Source: Drechmeria coniospora (taxonomy: Eukaryota; Ascomycota; Sordariomycetes; Hypocreales; Ophiocordycipitaceae). From it: 64,000 bases of DNA. The stretch spans positions 6,072,520-6,136,519 of the forward strand of contig NC_054389.1 in the NCBI RefSeq assembly GCF_001625195.1, read 5' to 3'. Shown in pieces: positions 24,926 through 34,506 of this stretch; the stretch's first letter is position 1; each line of letters opens with the position of its first letter. The notes below the pieces were generated by a model that was not told where the DNA came from, ran no database searches, and saw only the letters and a program-made list of their open reading frames with translations. The position numbers and the translations under genes were made by a program.

Positions 24926-24965
24926 CAGCACCAGCACCAGCACCAGCACCAGCACCAGCACCAGC
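24926..24965. repeat. (CAGCAC)n microsatellite abutting a start codon
   Basis: Six CAGCAC units plus CAGC end directly at the ATG of the quinone oxidoreductase gene (24966). The repeat is in the presumed 5' leader, since the upstream frame closes before it. Length changes would alter the leader next to the start. Confidence 0.93.
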
Positions 24966-26072
24966 ATGGCAACCATGAAGGCCATCGGTGAGCTCGTGAG
25001 CCCATCGTCGAGCGAACAGTCCACTGCTCCGCTCGACTCGACTAACCGCTGCGGCTGAAACCTGCTGCCAGACATTAGAGCCGGCCGTGGAGAGCGCGAC
25101 GCTCTCTTCGTCAACGCCGGCACCCCCAAGCCCACGCCCTCGGCCGGCCAGGCGCTTGTCAAGATCTGGGCCTTTGGCGTCAACCGCATGGACATTGTCC
25201 AGCGTCGCGGCTTCTACCCGTTGCCCCCGCAGGCGCCCCGGACGCTGGGCGTCGAGTTCAGCGGCGTCGTCGAGGCCCTCGGGCCCGGCGGCGGCGACGA
25301 CGACGACCCCGACCCCGTTCTCGCCAGGGGCGACGAGGTCTTCGGCCTGGCCTACGGCGGCGCCTACGCCGAGTACGTCGCCGTCAGCGCCAAGATGCTC
25401 ATCCGCAAACCCGCCACCCTGTCCTGGGAGCAGGCGGCGGCGGTGCCCGAGGCCTGGATCACGGCGACACAGGCCCTGCACTTCGTCCTGGGCTTCGCCG
25501 CCGGCAAGTCCATCCTCTGGCACGCCGGCGCCTCGGGCGTCTCCGTCGCCGGCATCCAGCTGTCCCGCCTCGCCGGCGCCTCCAAGGTCTACGCCACGGC
25601 CGGCACCGACGACAAGTGCCGCTTCGTCACCGGCACCCTCGGCGCCGACGCCGCCTTCAACTACAAGACGCACGATTGGGCCGCCGCTCTCCTCGAGGCC
25701 ACGGGCGGCGGCGGCGTCGACTTCATCGTCGACTTCGTCGGCGCCGACTACTTCCAGAAGAACCTGCACGTCGCCGCCCGCGACTGCCGCATCGTCCTGC
25801 TCGGCACCCTCAGCGGTGGCGAGGTGGCGGCCGCCGACATCTCCCCCATCCTCTACAAGCGCATCCGCATCGAGGGCTCGACCCTACGCAGTCGCGACGA
25901 GGAGTATCAGGGCCGGCTGCGTGACAAGCTCGCCACCTACCTGCCGCTCTTCGAGGCCGGCAGGCTCAAGATCGTCGTCGACAAGGTGCTCCCGTGGCAC
26001 GACATCCAGGAGGCCCACGGGTACATGGAGGATGCCAAGAACTCGGGCAAGATTGTGTGCACCATTTCCTGA
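24966..26072 (+). CDS. NADPH:quinone oxidoreductase (zeta-crystallin/PIG3-type MDR)
   Basis: Zinc-free medium-chain reductase, predicted to use NADPH to reduce quinones or other activated carbonyls in the cytosol. Exon 1 is only 22 nt (24966-24987). An 84-bp intron (GTGAGC...CAG, with an ACTAAC branch site at about 25050) leads to exon 2 (25072-26072); 340 aa. The join gives MATMKAIDIRAGRGDALFVN. The GroES-like fold is visible as FGVNRMDIVQRRGFYP and LGVEFSGVV, and the zinc ligands of alcohol dehydrogenases are absent. The nucleotide-binding motif follows in WHAGASGVSVAGIQLSRLAGASKVYAT, with GGGVDFIVDFVG further on. Length matches the family (about 330). It converges on the dienelactone hydrolase gene with a 119-bp gap. 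Two short upstream ATG frames occur in the leader (24852, 24861), which may lower translation. Confidence 0.93.
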
Positions 26073-26191
26073 CGCTCCTCTGTCGTCTACTCGTAAACAT
26101 AAAGGTTCATACGTGTACATGTGCATGCGGCTCCGGGAGGGCCACAGGCTGCTTCGTGCACCCGCGCAGAAGGAGAGGCGAGGCGGCCCGA

Positions 26192-27394
26192 TCAATGTTC
26201 CTGAATCCAGCTGAGCATCTGCTCGTACGCCGCCGCCTGGGCCTCGCCGATGGCGCTGTCGGCGTAGGAACCGACGACGGCGAAACCTATGGTGCGGGAA
26301 GCAAAAGCACCCGGTCAGCAAGGGTTCCTCGGCCGCGGCCCGGGGCGAGCGACGCTCACCGTGTGGTACGCCAGGGTACACCTTGACCTCGTGCTCGAGG
26401 TTGGCCGTCGACATGACCTCCTCGCCCGCCGACCGCACGGCGTCCGGGAACAGCGGGTCGTTCTCGACGCAGATCAAGCTCAGCGGCACCTCGAGGTCCT
26501 TGAAGTCATCGGGCACCACCGACGCCGCGTGCGCGAGGGCGCCCGCCTTGATGTGCGGGCCCTTCTTGGCCCCGTCGCCTTGCTCGCCTTGCCGCTCCGC
26601 CTTGGCCAGCAGGAGGACGAACCTGGCTCCGACGCAGTAGCCGACGGCGTACATCCCATCGCCGTGCTTGACGGCATCCGCGTACTCGTCCTTTGCCGTG
26701 TCGATGACCTTGTGGAGGAGGGGCATGACCTTGTCGGCCGTGATGCGCGCCAGCCACATGTCGATCATGAACGACTTGGTAACCTCGACGGCCTTGATCT
26801 TGACCTGCTCGAGCAGCGTCGTGGAGTCGTCGGTGATGGTCGCCGCCGTCGGCGCCGTGTCGCCGGCAAAGAGGTCGGGCATGAGGACGAGGTATCCGGC
26901 CGAGGCGTACTTGTCGGCTTGGATCTGGTTGTTGGTCGACCGGATGCCGGTGCCGCCGGTGAGGAGGAGGAGCAGGCGGGCGGGCGCGTGAGGGTAATCC
27001 GCCGGTTTCGAGACGTAGACCTGGCGCGCGTCAGCGACGACGAGAGACGCAAGCTCGCCGAGCTTACATCGACGTTGTCGAGCTTCGTGATCTCGCCAGT
27101 GGCAGACTGGCCGCTCGCTATGATCCGTCAACAGCTGCGAGGGGCGGGGCGGGGCACGCGATGAAGGCACGCGCAGGTGCCCCCATGCGTACGCAGCTTG
27201 GGCAACGCACGAGTCGGCCGGTCCGTGATGCAGTGCTCGCCCGTGAGCGAAGCTGCCTGGCCAGGAACGTCATCGAGGAGTTCGGAGCCCGAGGTGGACT
27301 GGCCCTCATCCTGCGGCAGATCCTTCGGCGGCGGCGGCGGCGGCGGCTGCGCGTCGCTCTCGGGAGCTCTCGTTGCGTTCTCCATGTCCGTCAT
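26192..27394 (-). CDS. Dienelactone hydrolase family protein
   Basis: Alpha/beta hydrolase of the dienelactone hydrolase family; the physiological substrate is unknown. Four exons: 27394-27211, 27117-27068, 27020-26360 and 26286-26192; introns 93, 47 and 73 bp, all GT-AG and phase-consistent; 329 aa. The 50-nt second exon is supported because it restores DRPTPSGQSATGEITKLDNVDVYVSKP, the usual N-terminal motif. The catalytic triad is Cys207 in VGYCVGARF, Asp near 266 in CVENDPLFPD, and His298 in YPGVPHGFA. The C-terminus is MLSWIQEH. The first 52 residues are an unusual acidic extension with a seven-Pro run encoded by a CCG microsatellite. The start is the first ATG (gccgccATG); a second ATG lies three codons later. 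Confidence 0.93.
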
Positions 27395-28444
27395 GGCGGC
27401 GTTGTTCACCGTGGCCTTGCTGCTGCGAGCAAAAGGCGTCGTGCTCGGATCGAGTGGGAGACGGCACTTGGAGGGGCGACTGTCCTGCGTTCAGGTATTG
27501 GTGTTGCAGAGTTGGGACACACGCTACGGAGTGGATGAGGAGCTATGTGATCATGGGGCCATTGAGAAGGGAGAGGCTGCGACTGGAACCCGACCCCTCC
27601 CACCTCCTCACGATGCGAGTGCGGCCAGAAGGGGCCCTCCAGCAGCTACGTACAAGCACTGTAGTTTGCTTCCTCCATTCACGTAGGTTGGTTGGTTGCA
27701 GCTGGTTGGTGGTGCCTGCTGTAGGCCTGCAATGTAGCGCACCTACTAGCACTGTAGACGGCCAACCTGCCTACTACCTAGTACCTAAGTAATAGTAAGT
27801 AGGTGTAAGTAAGTACAGGGAAGTACGGCATTTATTTGCACAATCAAATTTAGAGCACGGAGTAATACTCCGTACAGTACTCTGTACTTGTAGATAATGC
27901 AGACAGTACTCCGTACAGTACATATGTACAACTATAAGTACGATACTTGAGTACACCTACGGAGTACTTGTAGGTAAGGACTTTAAGTCGTTGTACCAGG
28001 CACTCCGTAGTTGTAGCGCCTATTAAGTACCTATAAAGGGGTACGTAGTTGTAAACGGATGTGCAGAGAATTGTAGTACAAGTACTCCGTACTTACTCCG
28101 TACTGTACTTGCTGTGCTATTTCTGTACATGTTGTTCTCCCTACTTCTACTACCGAGTGCAAGTACCCTTGGCCGACTTGACTCGGCAAGGCTGTGACGA
28201 ATTTTGACGGTGACATAAGCATTGCCCAGCAGCCCCCAGCACCCCTAGCAGGCCACCCCTCACCTCCATCCTGGCGGGGCCGTTTTCCACTAAACGCGCT
28301 GGACGCGTCGCGATTCACCAGGCAACATTGTCGCCCCTTCATCCATCATCACGAGTACGGCTGATCGACCGGCCAACTCCCCCATCAGCTTGTACATTTT
28401 TCCTGTCCTGTACGGGTTGGATTCATACAGAACAGAAGCAAACC
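27395..28444. other. Divergent promoter region with a dense GTAC patch
   Basis: This 1.05-kb gap separates the divergently transcribed dienelactone hydrolase and rfa1 genes. Its middle (27760-28140) is one of the densest GTAC patches in the window: nine GTAC in 27841-27960 by hand count, including paired GTACTCCGTAC words. The rfa1-proximal 200 bp are free of them and carry an ACGCGT box. No gene is seen. Confidence 0.7.
28303..28308. promoter_or_regulatory. ACGCGT (MCB-type) box upstream of rfa1
   Basis: A perfect ACGCGT lies 137 bp before the rfa1 ATG, with a related AAACGCGC 10 bp to its left (28293). Yeast replication genes, RFA1 included, carry this MBF site and peak at G1/S. The pairing with a replication gene makes function plausible; the hexamer is not rare in this GC-rich DNA. 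Confidence 0.5.
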
Positions 28445-30547
28445 ATGGACCCAAAGTACATGTCGGCCCTCTCCAGGGGGTCGCTCGAGTGCGTTGTCCC
28501 CCAGTTGCACATGGAGCGAGCAAGGCCAAACTCGGGTCGAGCGTGAAAACGGGCTGACTGACCTTTTTGCTCCAGCGTCATCTTCAACGATCCCGACAAG
28601 GCCGCCAAGCTCTTCCCCGTTCCCGTGATGCAGTGCTTGCAGGTTAAGCAGATGGCCCCCTCGGCCCAGGGCGGTGACCGCTACCGACTGGTCATGAGCG
28701 ACGGCGACCATTACGTCCAGACGATGCTCGCCACCCAGGCCAACCACGTCGTCCACGACGGCAAGCTCGAGCGAGGGTGCTTCTGTCGCGTCAAGCAGTA
28801 CACGCCCAACAACCTCAAGGGAAAGAAGTAGGTCGCTCGCCGCGCCGTGGCCGTCCGTGCCGCCCGTCGCCGTCGAACCGGGCTGACCCAAGGCAGCATC
28901 CTCGTCATCCTCGACCTCGAAGTCGTCGAATCGCTCGGCGTGCAGGAAAAGGTGGGCGAACCGGTCGCCGTCGATTCCAAGCCCGCCACGGAGACGACGA
29001 TTGCCGGAAACGACTTTTACGGCGCCAAGAAGGAGGAGCCCAAGCCCCAAGCACAGCCGATGGCCTCCCGACCTGCGACGCACGCGGGGGCCAACATTTA
29101 CCCGATCGAGGGCCTGTCGCCCTTTGCGCACAAGTGGACCATCAAGGCCCGCGTTTCGCTCAAGTCGGAGGTCAAGACGTGGCACAAGGCCACGGGCGAG
29201 GGCAAGCTCTTCAGCGTCAACCTCCTCGACGAGAGCGGCGAGATCAAGGCGACGGGCTTCAACGACCAGTGCGACGCCTTCTACGACCTCCTCCAGGAGG
29301 GCTCCGTCTACTACATCTCCAGCCCCTGCCGCGTCTCGCTGGCGAAGAAGCAGTTCACGAACCTGCCCAACGACTACGAGCTCACCTTTGAGCGCGACAC
29401 GGTCATCGAGAAGGCCGAGGACCAGACGAACGTGCCGCAGGTGCGCTTCAACTTTTGCACCATCGAGCAGCTGCAGAACGTGGAAAAGGACAACACGGTC
29501 GACGTCATCGGCGTCCTCAAGGAGGTCGGCGAGGTCGGCGAGATCACATCCAAGAAGGACGGGCGGCCGTTCCAGAAGCGAGAGCTGACCCTCGTCGACG
29601 ACACGGGCTACTCGGTCCGCGTCACCGTCTGGGGCAAGACGGCCAACTCGTTCGACGCCAACCCCGAGTCCGTCGTCGCCTTCAAGGGGACCAAGGTGTC
29701 CGACTTTGGCGGCAAGAGCCTGAGCCTGCTGTCGTCGGGCACCATGACGGTCGACCCCGACATCCCCGACGCGCACAGGCTCAAGGGCTGGTACGACTCG
29801 GCCGGCAGGGCCGACACGTTCGCGACGCACCAGAACCTCGCCAGCATGGGCAGCGCCACGGGCAGGAAGGACGAGGTGAAGACGATTGGACAGGTCAAGG
29901 AGGAGAACCTCGGCGTCGACGAGCCCGCCTACTACTCCATCAAGGCCACCATCGTCTTCGTCAAGCAGGACAACTTTTGCTACCCCGCCTGCTCATCCCA
30001 GGGGTGCAACAAGAAAGTGACGGACATGGGCGACGGCACGTGGCACTGCGAAAAATGCAGCGTCTCGCACGACAAGCCCAACTACCGCTACATCCTGTCG
30101 CTCAACGTCGCCGATCACACGAGCCATCAGTGGCTCAGCTGCTTCGACGAGACGGGCAACATGGTCTTTGGCAAGACGGCCAACGAGCTGATGGAGCTGA
30201 AGGAGAACGACGAGGCCGCATTTATGGCCGCCTTTGAGGAGGTCAACTGCAAGAAGCTCGGCTTCCGGTGCAGGGCAAAGATGGATAATTACGGCGACGC
30301 GCAGAGGTGAGCAGAGCCCTTGTTTCTCCCTTTTCACAGTCACAGTCACACACGCGCGCGCACACGCACGCACGCACACACACACACACACTCAAACAAC
30401 CCTCTCTTTCCGCTTTTCATTTGTGCTCCGGACACTGACGCTGGAAGCAGGGTACGGTATCAGATTATGAGCGCGTCCTTCCTCGACTTCAAGTCCGAGG
30501 GCAACAAGCTGGCCGAGATGATCAAGCAGTACGACATGGACTCATGA
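28445..30547 (+). CDS. rfa1: Replication protein A 70-kDa subunit
   Basis: Large subunit of the heterotrimeric single-strand DNA-binding protein RPA, needed in the nucleus for replication, repair and checkpoint signalling. Exons 28445-28488, 28576-28827, 28897-30306 and 30451-30547 (introns 87, 69 and 144 bp, all GT-AG, phase checked); 600 aa, the usual fungal length. The N-terminal OB fold (DBD-F) runs from about 15 to 110 (VIFNDP...FPVPVMQCLQVK...QYTPNNLKGKN). DBD-A begins near NIYPIEGLSPFAHKWTIKARV and DBD-B near DVIGVLKEVGEVGEI. DBD-C carries the zinc ribbon, starting at about Cys460 (CYPACSSQGC...WHCEKC). The small last exon supplies VRYQIMSASFLDFKSEG. It converges on pro2 with a 303-bp gap. 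The promoter has an MCB-type box. Confidence 0.96.
30347..30392. repeat. CA/CG alternating purine-pyrimidine repeat in rfa1 intron 3
   Basis: CA, CG and GCAC steps alternate for about 45 bp inside the 144-bp third intron of rfa1. The intron is longer than its neighbours because of this run. Such alternation can adopt Z-DNA (general knowledge); no effect is shown here. Confidence 0.9.
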
Positions 30548-30850
30548 GGCAGCGACGTGGATAGGGGCGATGCATGGAACGGAACACGGACCAATGCCAC
30601 GACGGTACACTGCGCGACGCAGGCCGGCACGGGGGGGAGATGCTGTGCGTTTCCTGGGAAACGACCTGCGGGCGAGAAGTCAAAGTGGCATCAAAGGAAG
30701 AACAAAATACTAGCTAGAATGGGCTGCACAGAATCGCATTGTTTGTCAACAGGTCCGTGATGGGAACATTTATTTCATTTTGCCCCTCAACCTTGGCCGC
30801 CCCCCACCGGCGCGGCCAGGACGTCGAGAGGTTCACACAGGCCGCCTTTT

Positions 30851-32265
30851 TCAGATGGGCATGGCCTCGTGCTTCCACGGCCGGCGACCGTCGCCTTCGC
30901 CGTACTGGGCCGTCGGCTGGTAGTCGCCCCGGACCTTGTACTTGTAGATGGTGAGGCCCTCGAGGCCGACGGGCCCGCGGGCGTGAATCTTGCTCGTGGA
31001 GATGCCGACCTCGGTGCCGAAGCCGTAGCGCATGCCGTCGGCGACGCGCGTCGACGCATTCCAGTAGGCGCCGGCGGAGTCGACCTGGGCCATGAAGCGC
31101 TCGGCGTCGGCCGCGTCGGCCGTGAAGATGGCGTCGGTGTGGTGGGAGCCGTGGGCGTTGATGTGGGCGACGGCCTCGTCGAGGGTCGAGACTGTCTTGA
31201 CGGCGAGGGTGAGGGCGAGGAACTCGGTGTCGTAGTCGGCCGGCACGGCGGGCTGGACGACGATGCCGGGCACGTCGGAGACGACGGCGGCGGCGGCCGG
31301 GTCGCAGCGCAGGCTGACGCCGGCGGCGGCGAGGGCGACGGCGACGGGACGGAAGTGGGTGAGGAGGGCCGTGTCCTGGACGAGGAGCGTCTCGACGCTG
31401 TTGCAGGCGGCCGGGTAGGAGGTCTTGGCGTCGACGATGGCGCGGGCCGCCTTTTGGGCGTCGGCATCAGCCGTGAGGTAGATGGAGCAGAGGCCGTCGG
31501 CATGACCGAGGACGGGGATGCGGGTGTCGGCCTTGACGGCGCGGACGAGCTCGTTGGAGCCGCGGGGGATGACGAGGTCGATGTACCGGTCCTGGGAGAG
31601 CAGCTGGGCGATGTCGTCGCGGCTCGTGACGAGCTGGACGGCGGCGCTCGGGACGGCGCCGCCGCCGAGGGCGCGAGCCATGACGGCGGCCATGGCGACG
31701 AAGGACTCGGTCGACTCCTTGCCGCCCTTGAGGATGCAGGCGTTGCCCGACTTGATGGCGAGGGAGGCTATGTTGGCGATGACCTCGGGCCGGGCCTCGA
31801 AGATGACGAGGAGGACGCCGATGGGGGAGGAGACGCGCTCGAGGATGAGGTCGTCGTCGAGCCGGGTACGCATATGTACCTTGCCGACTGGCGGGGCCGC
31901 GTCAGCCGACAGCAACAAGGCAGCAACGACGAGGGAGGAGGGCAACGAAGAGGACGAGACATACGCGGATCGTCGAGGTCCCGGACGTCGAGGATGCCTT
32001 TCAGCATATCCTCCCACTTGCCCGGTCGGCCGAGGTCGAGGCGTGAGACGAGGGAGTCGGCGAGGGTGCCTTGGGCGACGGCCTGGCGGGCGCGGTCGAG
32101 GTCGCGGGCGTTTGCCGTGAGAATTTCGTCGCGGGCGCCGGCGAGGGCGTCGTGAATGGCGTCGAGGGCCGCGTTGCGGTCAGACGCTGGAAGAGCGGCG
32201 AGGGCAAAGGACGCCGTCTTGGCAGCAGCCGCGGCGACCTCGGCGGTGGCGTTGGTGAGAGACAT
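30851..32265 (-). CDS. pro2: Glutamate-5-semialdehyde dehydrogenase (gamma-glutamyl phosphate reductase)
   Basis: Second step of proline synthesis: NADPH-dependent reduction of gamma-glutamyl phosphate to glutamate 5-semialdehyde in the cytosol. Exons 32265-31965 and 31887-30851 join across a 77-bp intron (GTATGT...CAG); 445 aa, close to yeast Pro2. The aldehyde-dehydrogenase fold is clear: SSPIGVLLVIFEARPEV, IKSGNACILKGGKES, and VIPRGSNELVR. The catalytic Cys262 is in YPAACNSVETLLV. C-terminal motifs are FGTEVGISTSKIHARGPVGLEGLT and YKYKVRGD. The start ATG (MSLTNATAEVA) matches where the family begins. The gene is transcribed away from a purine-rich minisatellite cluster that lies within its first 350 bp upstream. 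It converges on rfa1; no regulatory link is implied. Confidence 0.96.
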
Positions 32266-32288
32266 GGCGTGCGCGCGTGGTGAGGGGG

Positions 32289-32378
32289 AGAGAGAGGAGG
32301 GAATTGGCGAGGAAGAGGGGAGAGAGGAGGGAATTGACGAGGAGGAGGGGAGAGAGGAGGGAATTGGCGAGGAGGAAG
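32289..32378. repeat. 30-bp x3 purine-rich tandem repeat
   Basis: Three 30-bp units, each containing GAGAGAGGAGGGAATTG followed by GCGAGGA or ACGAGGA, repeat exactly in phase (GAATTG at 32301, 32331, 32361). The array starts 23 bp upstream of the pro2 ATG, so it probably lies in the transcribed leader. Confidence 0.95.
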
Positions 32379-32600
32379 GACGCGAAGAGAAGTGACGAGG
32401 GATCGGTCGTCGAGTTGCGTGCAGAAGAAACGAATCCTCGACGAATTGGTTCACGATGCGGTGAGGAGTGTCGAGGAGGGAAATGGCGAGGAGGAAGGAC
32501 ACGAAGAGAAGAGACGAGGGGTCGGTCGTCGAGCTGCGTGCAGAAGAAACGAATCCTCGACGAAGTGGTTCACGATGCGGTGAGGAGTGGCGAGGTCGAG
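32366..32600. repeat. 119-bp tandem duplication upstream of pro2
   Basis: Copies at 32366-32484 and from 32485 to about 32600 share GGTCGTCGAG, TGCGTGCAGAAGAAACGAAT, CCTCGACGAA and GGTTCACGATGCGGTGAGG. They differ at only a few positions, so the duplication is recent. Its left end overlaps the last 30-bp unit, which suggests that the shorter array seeded the longer duplication. Confidence 0.94.
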
Positions 32601-32730
32601 TGACGTTGAATGCCGTTGGCGGGGTAGGTACGACGGAGTTGACGGAACGAGAGGTTCCTGCCCCGCATGTACATGGTACAGGAATACTTGCGTACTCCGT
32701 GCAGGACACCGTATTCGTGGGTTTGGGACA

Positions 32731-33010
32731 CTGTGCTTGGGAGTGGAAGGTGGAAGGTATAGGACAATTGTGCACGACTTGGGTACGCCGTAGATACGGG
32801 CACTGCATTTGAGTTTAGAATACTGTATTTGGAGTAGGTATAGGACACTGTGCTTGGGTGTACACGAAGGTATAGGACAATGTGCACGACTTGGGTACGC
32901 CGTAGGTACGGACACTGCACTTGGGTGTAGGATGCTGTATTTGGAGTAGGTATAGGACACTATGCTTGGACATGCTGTTAGGTACAGGACACCGTTCTTG
33001 GGTACATTGT
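32731..33010. repeat. 112-117-bp minisatellite (TATAGGACAC family)
   Basis: Units start with CTGTGCTTGG at 32731 and 32848 and CTATGCTTGG at 32960. Shared internal words are GTATAGGACAA, GTGCACGACTTGGGTACGCC, and TGTATTTGGAGTAGGTATAG. The third copy decays after about 50 bp, but TAGGACAC/CAGGACAC steps recur to about 33.2 kb. Unit-internal GGTACGCC and GTAC words tie it to the GTAC repertoire. Confidence 0.9.
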
Positions 33011-34506
33011 AGGCACAGGATGCTGCTCTTGAACAGGTATTCTGAAGGGACGGGACACTGCACTGCGTACTATGCTGTAGGTACTATACTATGCTATAGG
33101 TACTATACTATGCTGTATGTATACTATGCTGCAGGTATAGGATGCTGCACTTGTTATACTGTAGGGTAGGTATGGGACACGTTCTAGTACTCCACTTGTA
33201 CATTTATACATATTGTGTGAACAGGACACTTGACAACTCCGTACACCGGGGCCACACTGTAGGCGTCGTACATGGTCCATCAAATACCTTAGGACTGTAC
33301 TAAAGTTCAGGTAATACTACTCCGTACTCCGTACTAGGTATTATATAATTCCCAGCTGGGGGCGTTTCGCGGAATACAGTGCTTACTCCAAGTACCCGTA
33401 CATCATCATGACCGGTCCGGTTACTCCCTATGCCTATGCCCATCAGCAACCAGCTTGGAGCTTATACTTGCGAGACCAAGTTCCCCAAATCATAGATTGT
33501 ACTTGTCATGAAAATCAATACAAAGATGAACCAGCTAGTCGAGTTTGATCGCGGGAGATGCCCATACCTCAACCGATCCGTACACCCGGCACGGCACGGC
33601 GATACTTCGGCATGTACTTGCTCGTTGAACTGGCTCTGGCAACGAACACCGACTTCGAGGATAGACAGGCCGTGTGACACTCCGTACGATGTAGAATGCA
33701 TGCTCATCGTATATTCATGTCCACGTAGACCATTCACTCGGAAAGAAGCGACGAAGCCAGAGTCATGATGATGATGATGGCCTATCTACACGTTCGCTTG
33801 GTCGACTTTCACTAGTTTTCCTTAGTCCCCCCCCCGCCGGGCCGGCATCGGAGCTGGCGATGCTCACTTTCGGCGCGCCTGATGCGGAGATCAAACTATG
33901 CACACATGATGTGTCTGCAAATATTTCTCTGCAAAGAGGATCATGAGTCTTGATGACCCGGCTTCCCCCCCGCTGTCGCCTTCTCGGTTTCCCGTGCCGG
34001 CATCCACCTCGATCAGCTTCTTCTGAGCCGTCCCCGTCTCATCCCGTCTGCATGACAAACCTCCTGTGGGGCGCCTACCGATCAGGGGCGTAATGCAGCG
34101 CTGGGTGGGTGGCCGTGGGTACTCCGTATACGCAAACACATATACTTACTTACGCTTGCATATAGCGGCCCCGTTCCCCGTCACGATTCCACATATGCCT
34201 GCATGCCGCTCGTGGCCCGGCGAGCGTCGTGTCGAGTAGATATTTGTCAGCCCGCCTCTCCCGAGCCAGGCCTGCATGCCTCCTCCCCCGCCCGTTCTCC
34301 ACTCCCATCCAAGGTATGCCTCGGCGACCGGAGCGTACCCGAGCCCCGTTGCGTATAATTAATATCCCTTCCTCGTAGCGCAATTTTTCCTTTGTCTTTT
34401 CACTCTCACCTTCCGCCGCCGCCGCCGTTTTCAACTCGGCCCGTGCCATTCGCGAAGCCGGGCCCTGCCGCCGTCGTTGCCCACCGCACCGAACCGGGCC
34501 GTCGCC

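Larger units (their letters stand above)
17208..24965. other. Gene-free block 2, rich in GTAC palindromes
   Basis: No protein domain or RNA gene is recognised. The first 700 bp are the promoter side of the GPI-protein gene and include a GT-rich run (17532-17556). From about 17.9 to 24.0 kb GTAC words recur every few tens of bases (for example CCGTACTCCGTACACC at 20877), together with GGTAGGTAGGTAGG (22261) and GTAAGTAAGTAC steps. The 19-mer array at 18009 is listed separately. A purine-rich AAGGGGAAGGGG stretch sits at 24466-24512. The last kilobase is the probable promoter of the quinone oxidoreductase gene. Confidence 0.7.
32266..34506. other. Divergent intergenic region with nested minisatellites
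   Basis: This lies between the starts of pro2 (-) and the MFS exporter (+). The pro2 side is almost wholly repeats: 30-bp x3, 119-bp x2, then an about 115-bp family, listed separately. The repeats fade into a zone of CTATACTATG and GTAC words (33060-33370). From 33.4 kb the sequence is unique, and its last 500 bp should hold the exporter promoter. No gene or RNA is recognised. Confidence 0.65.
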
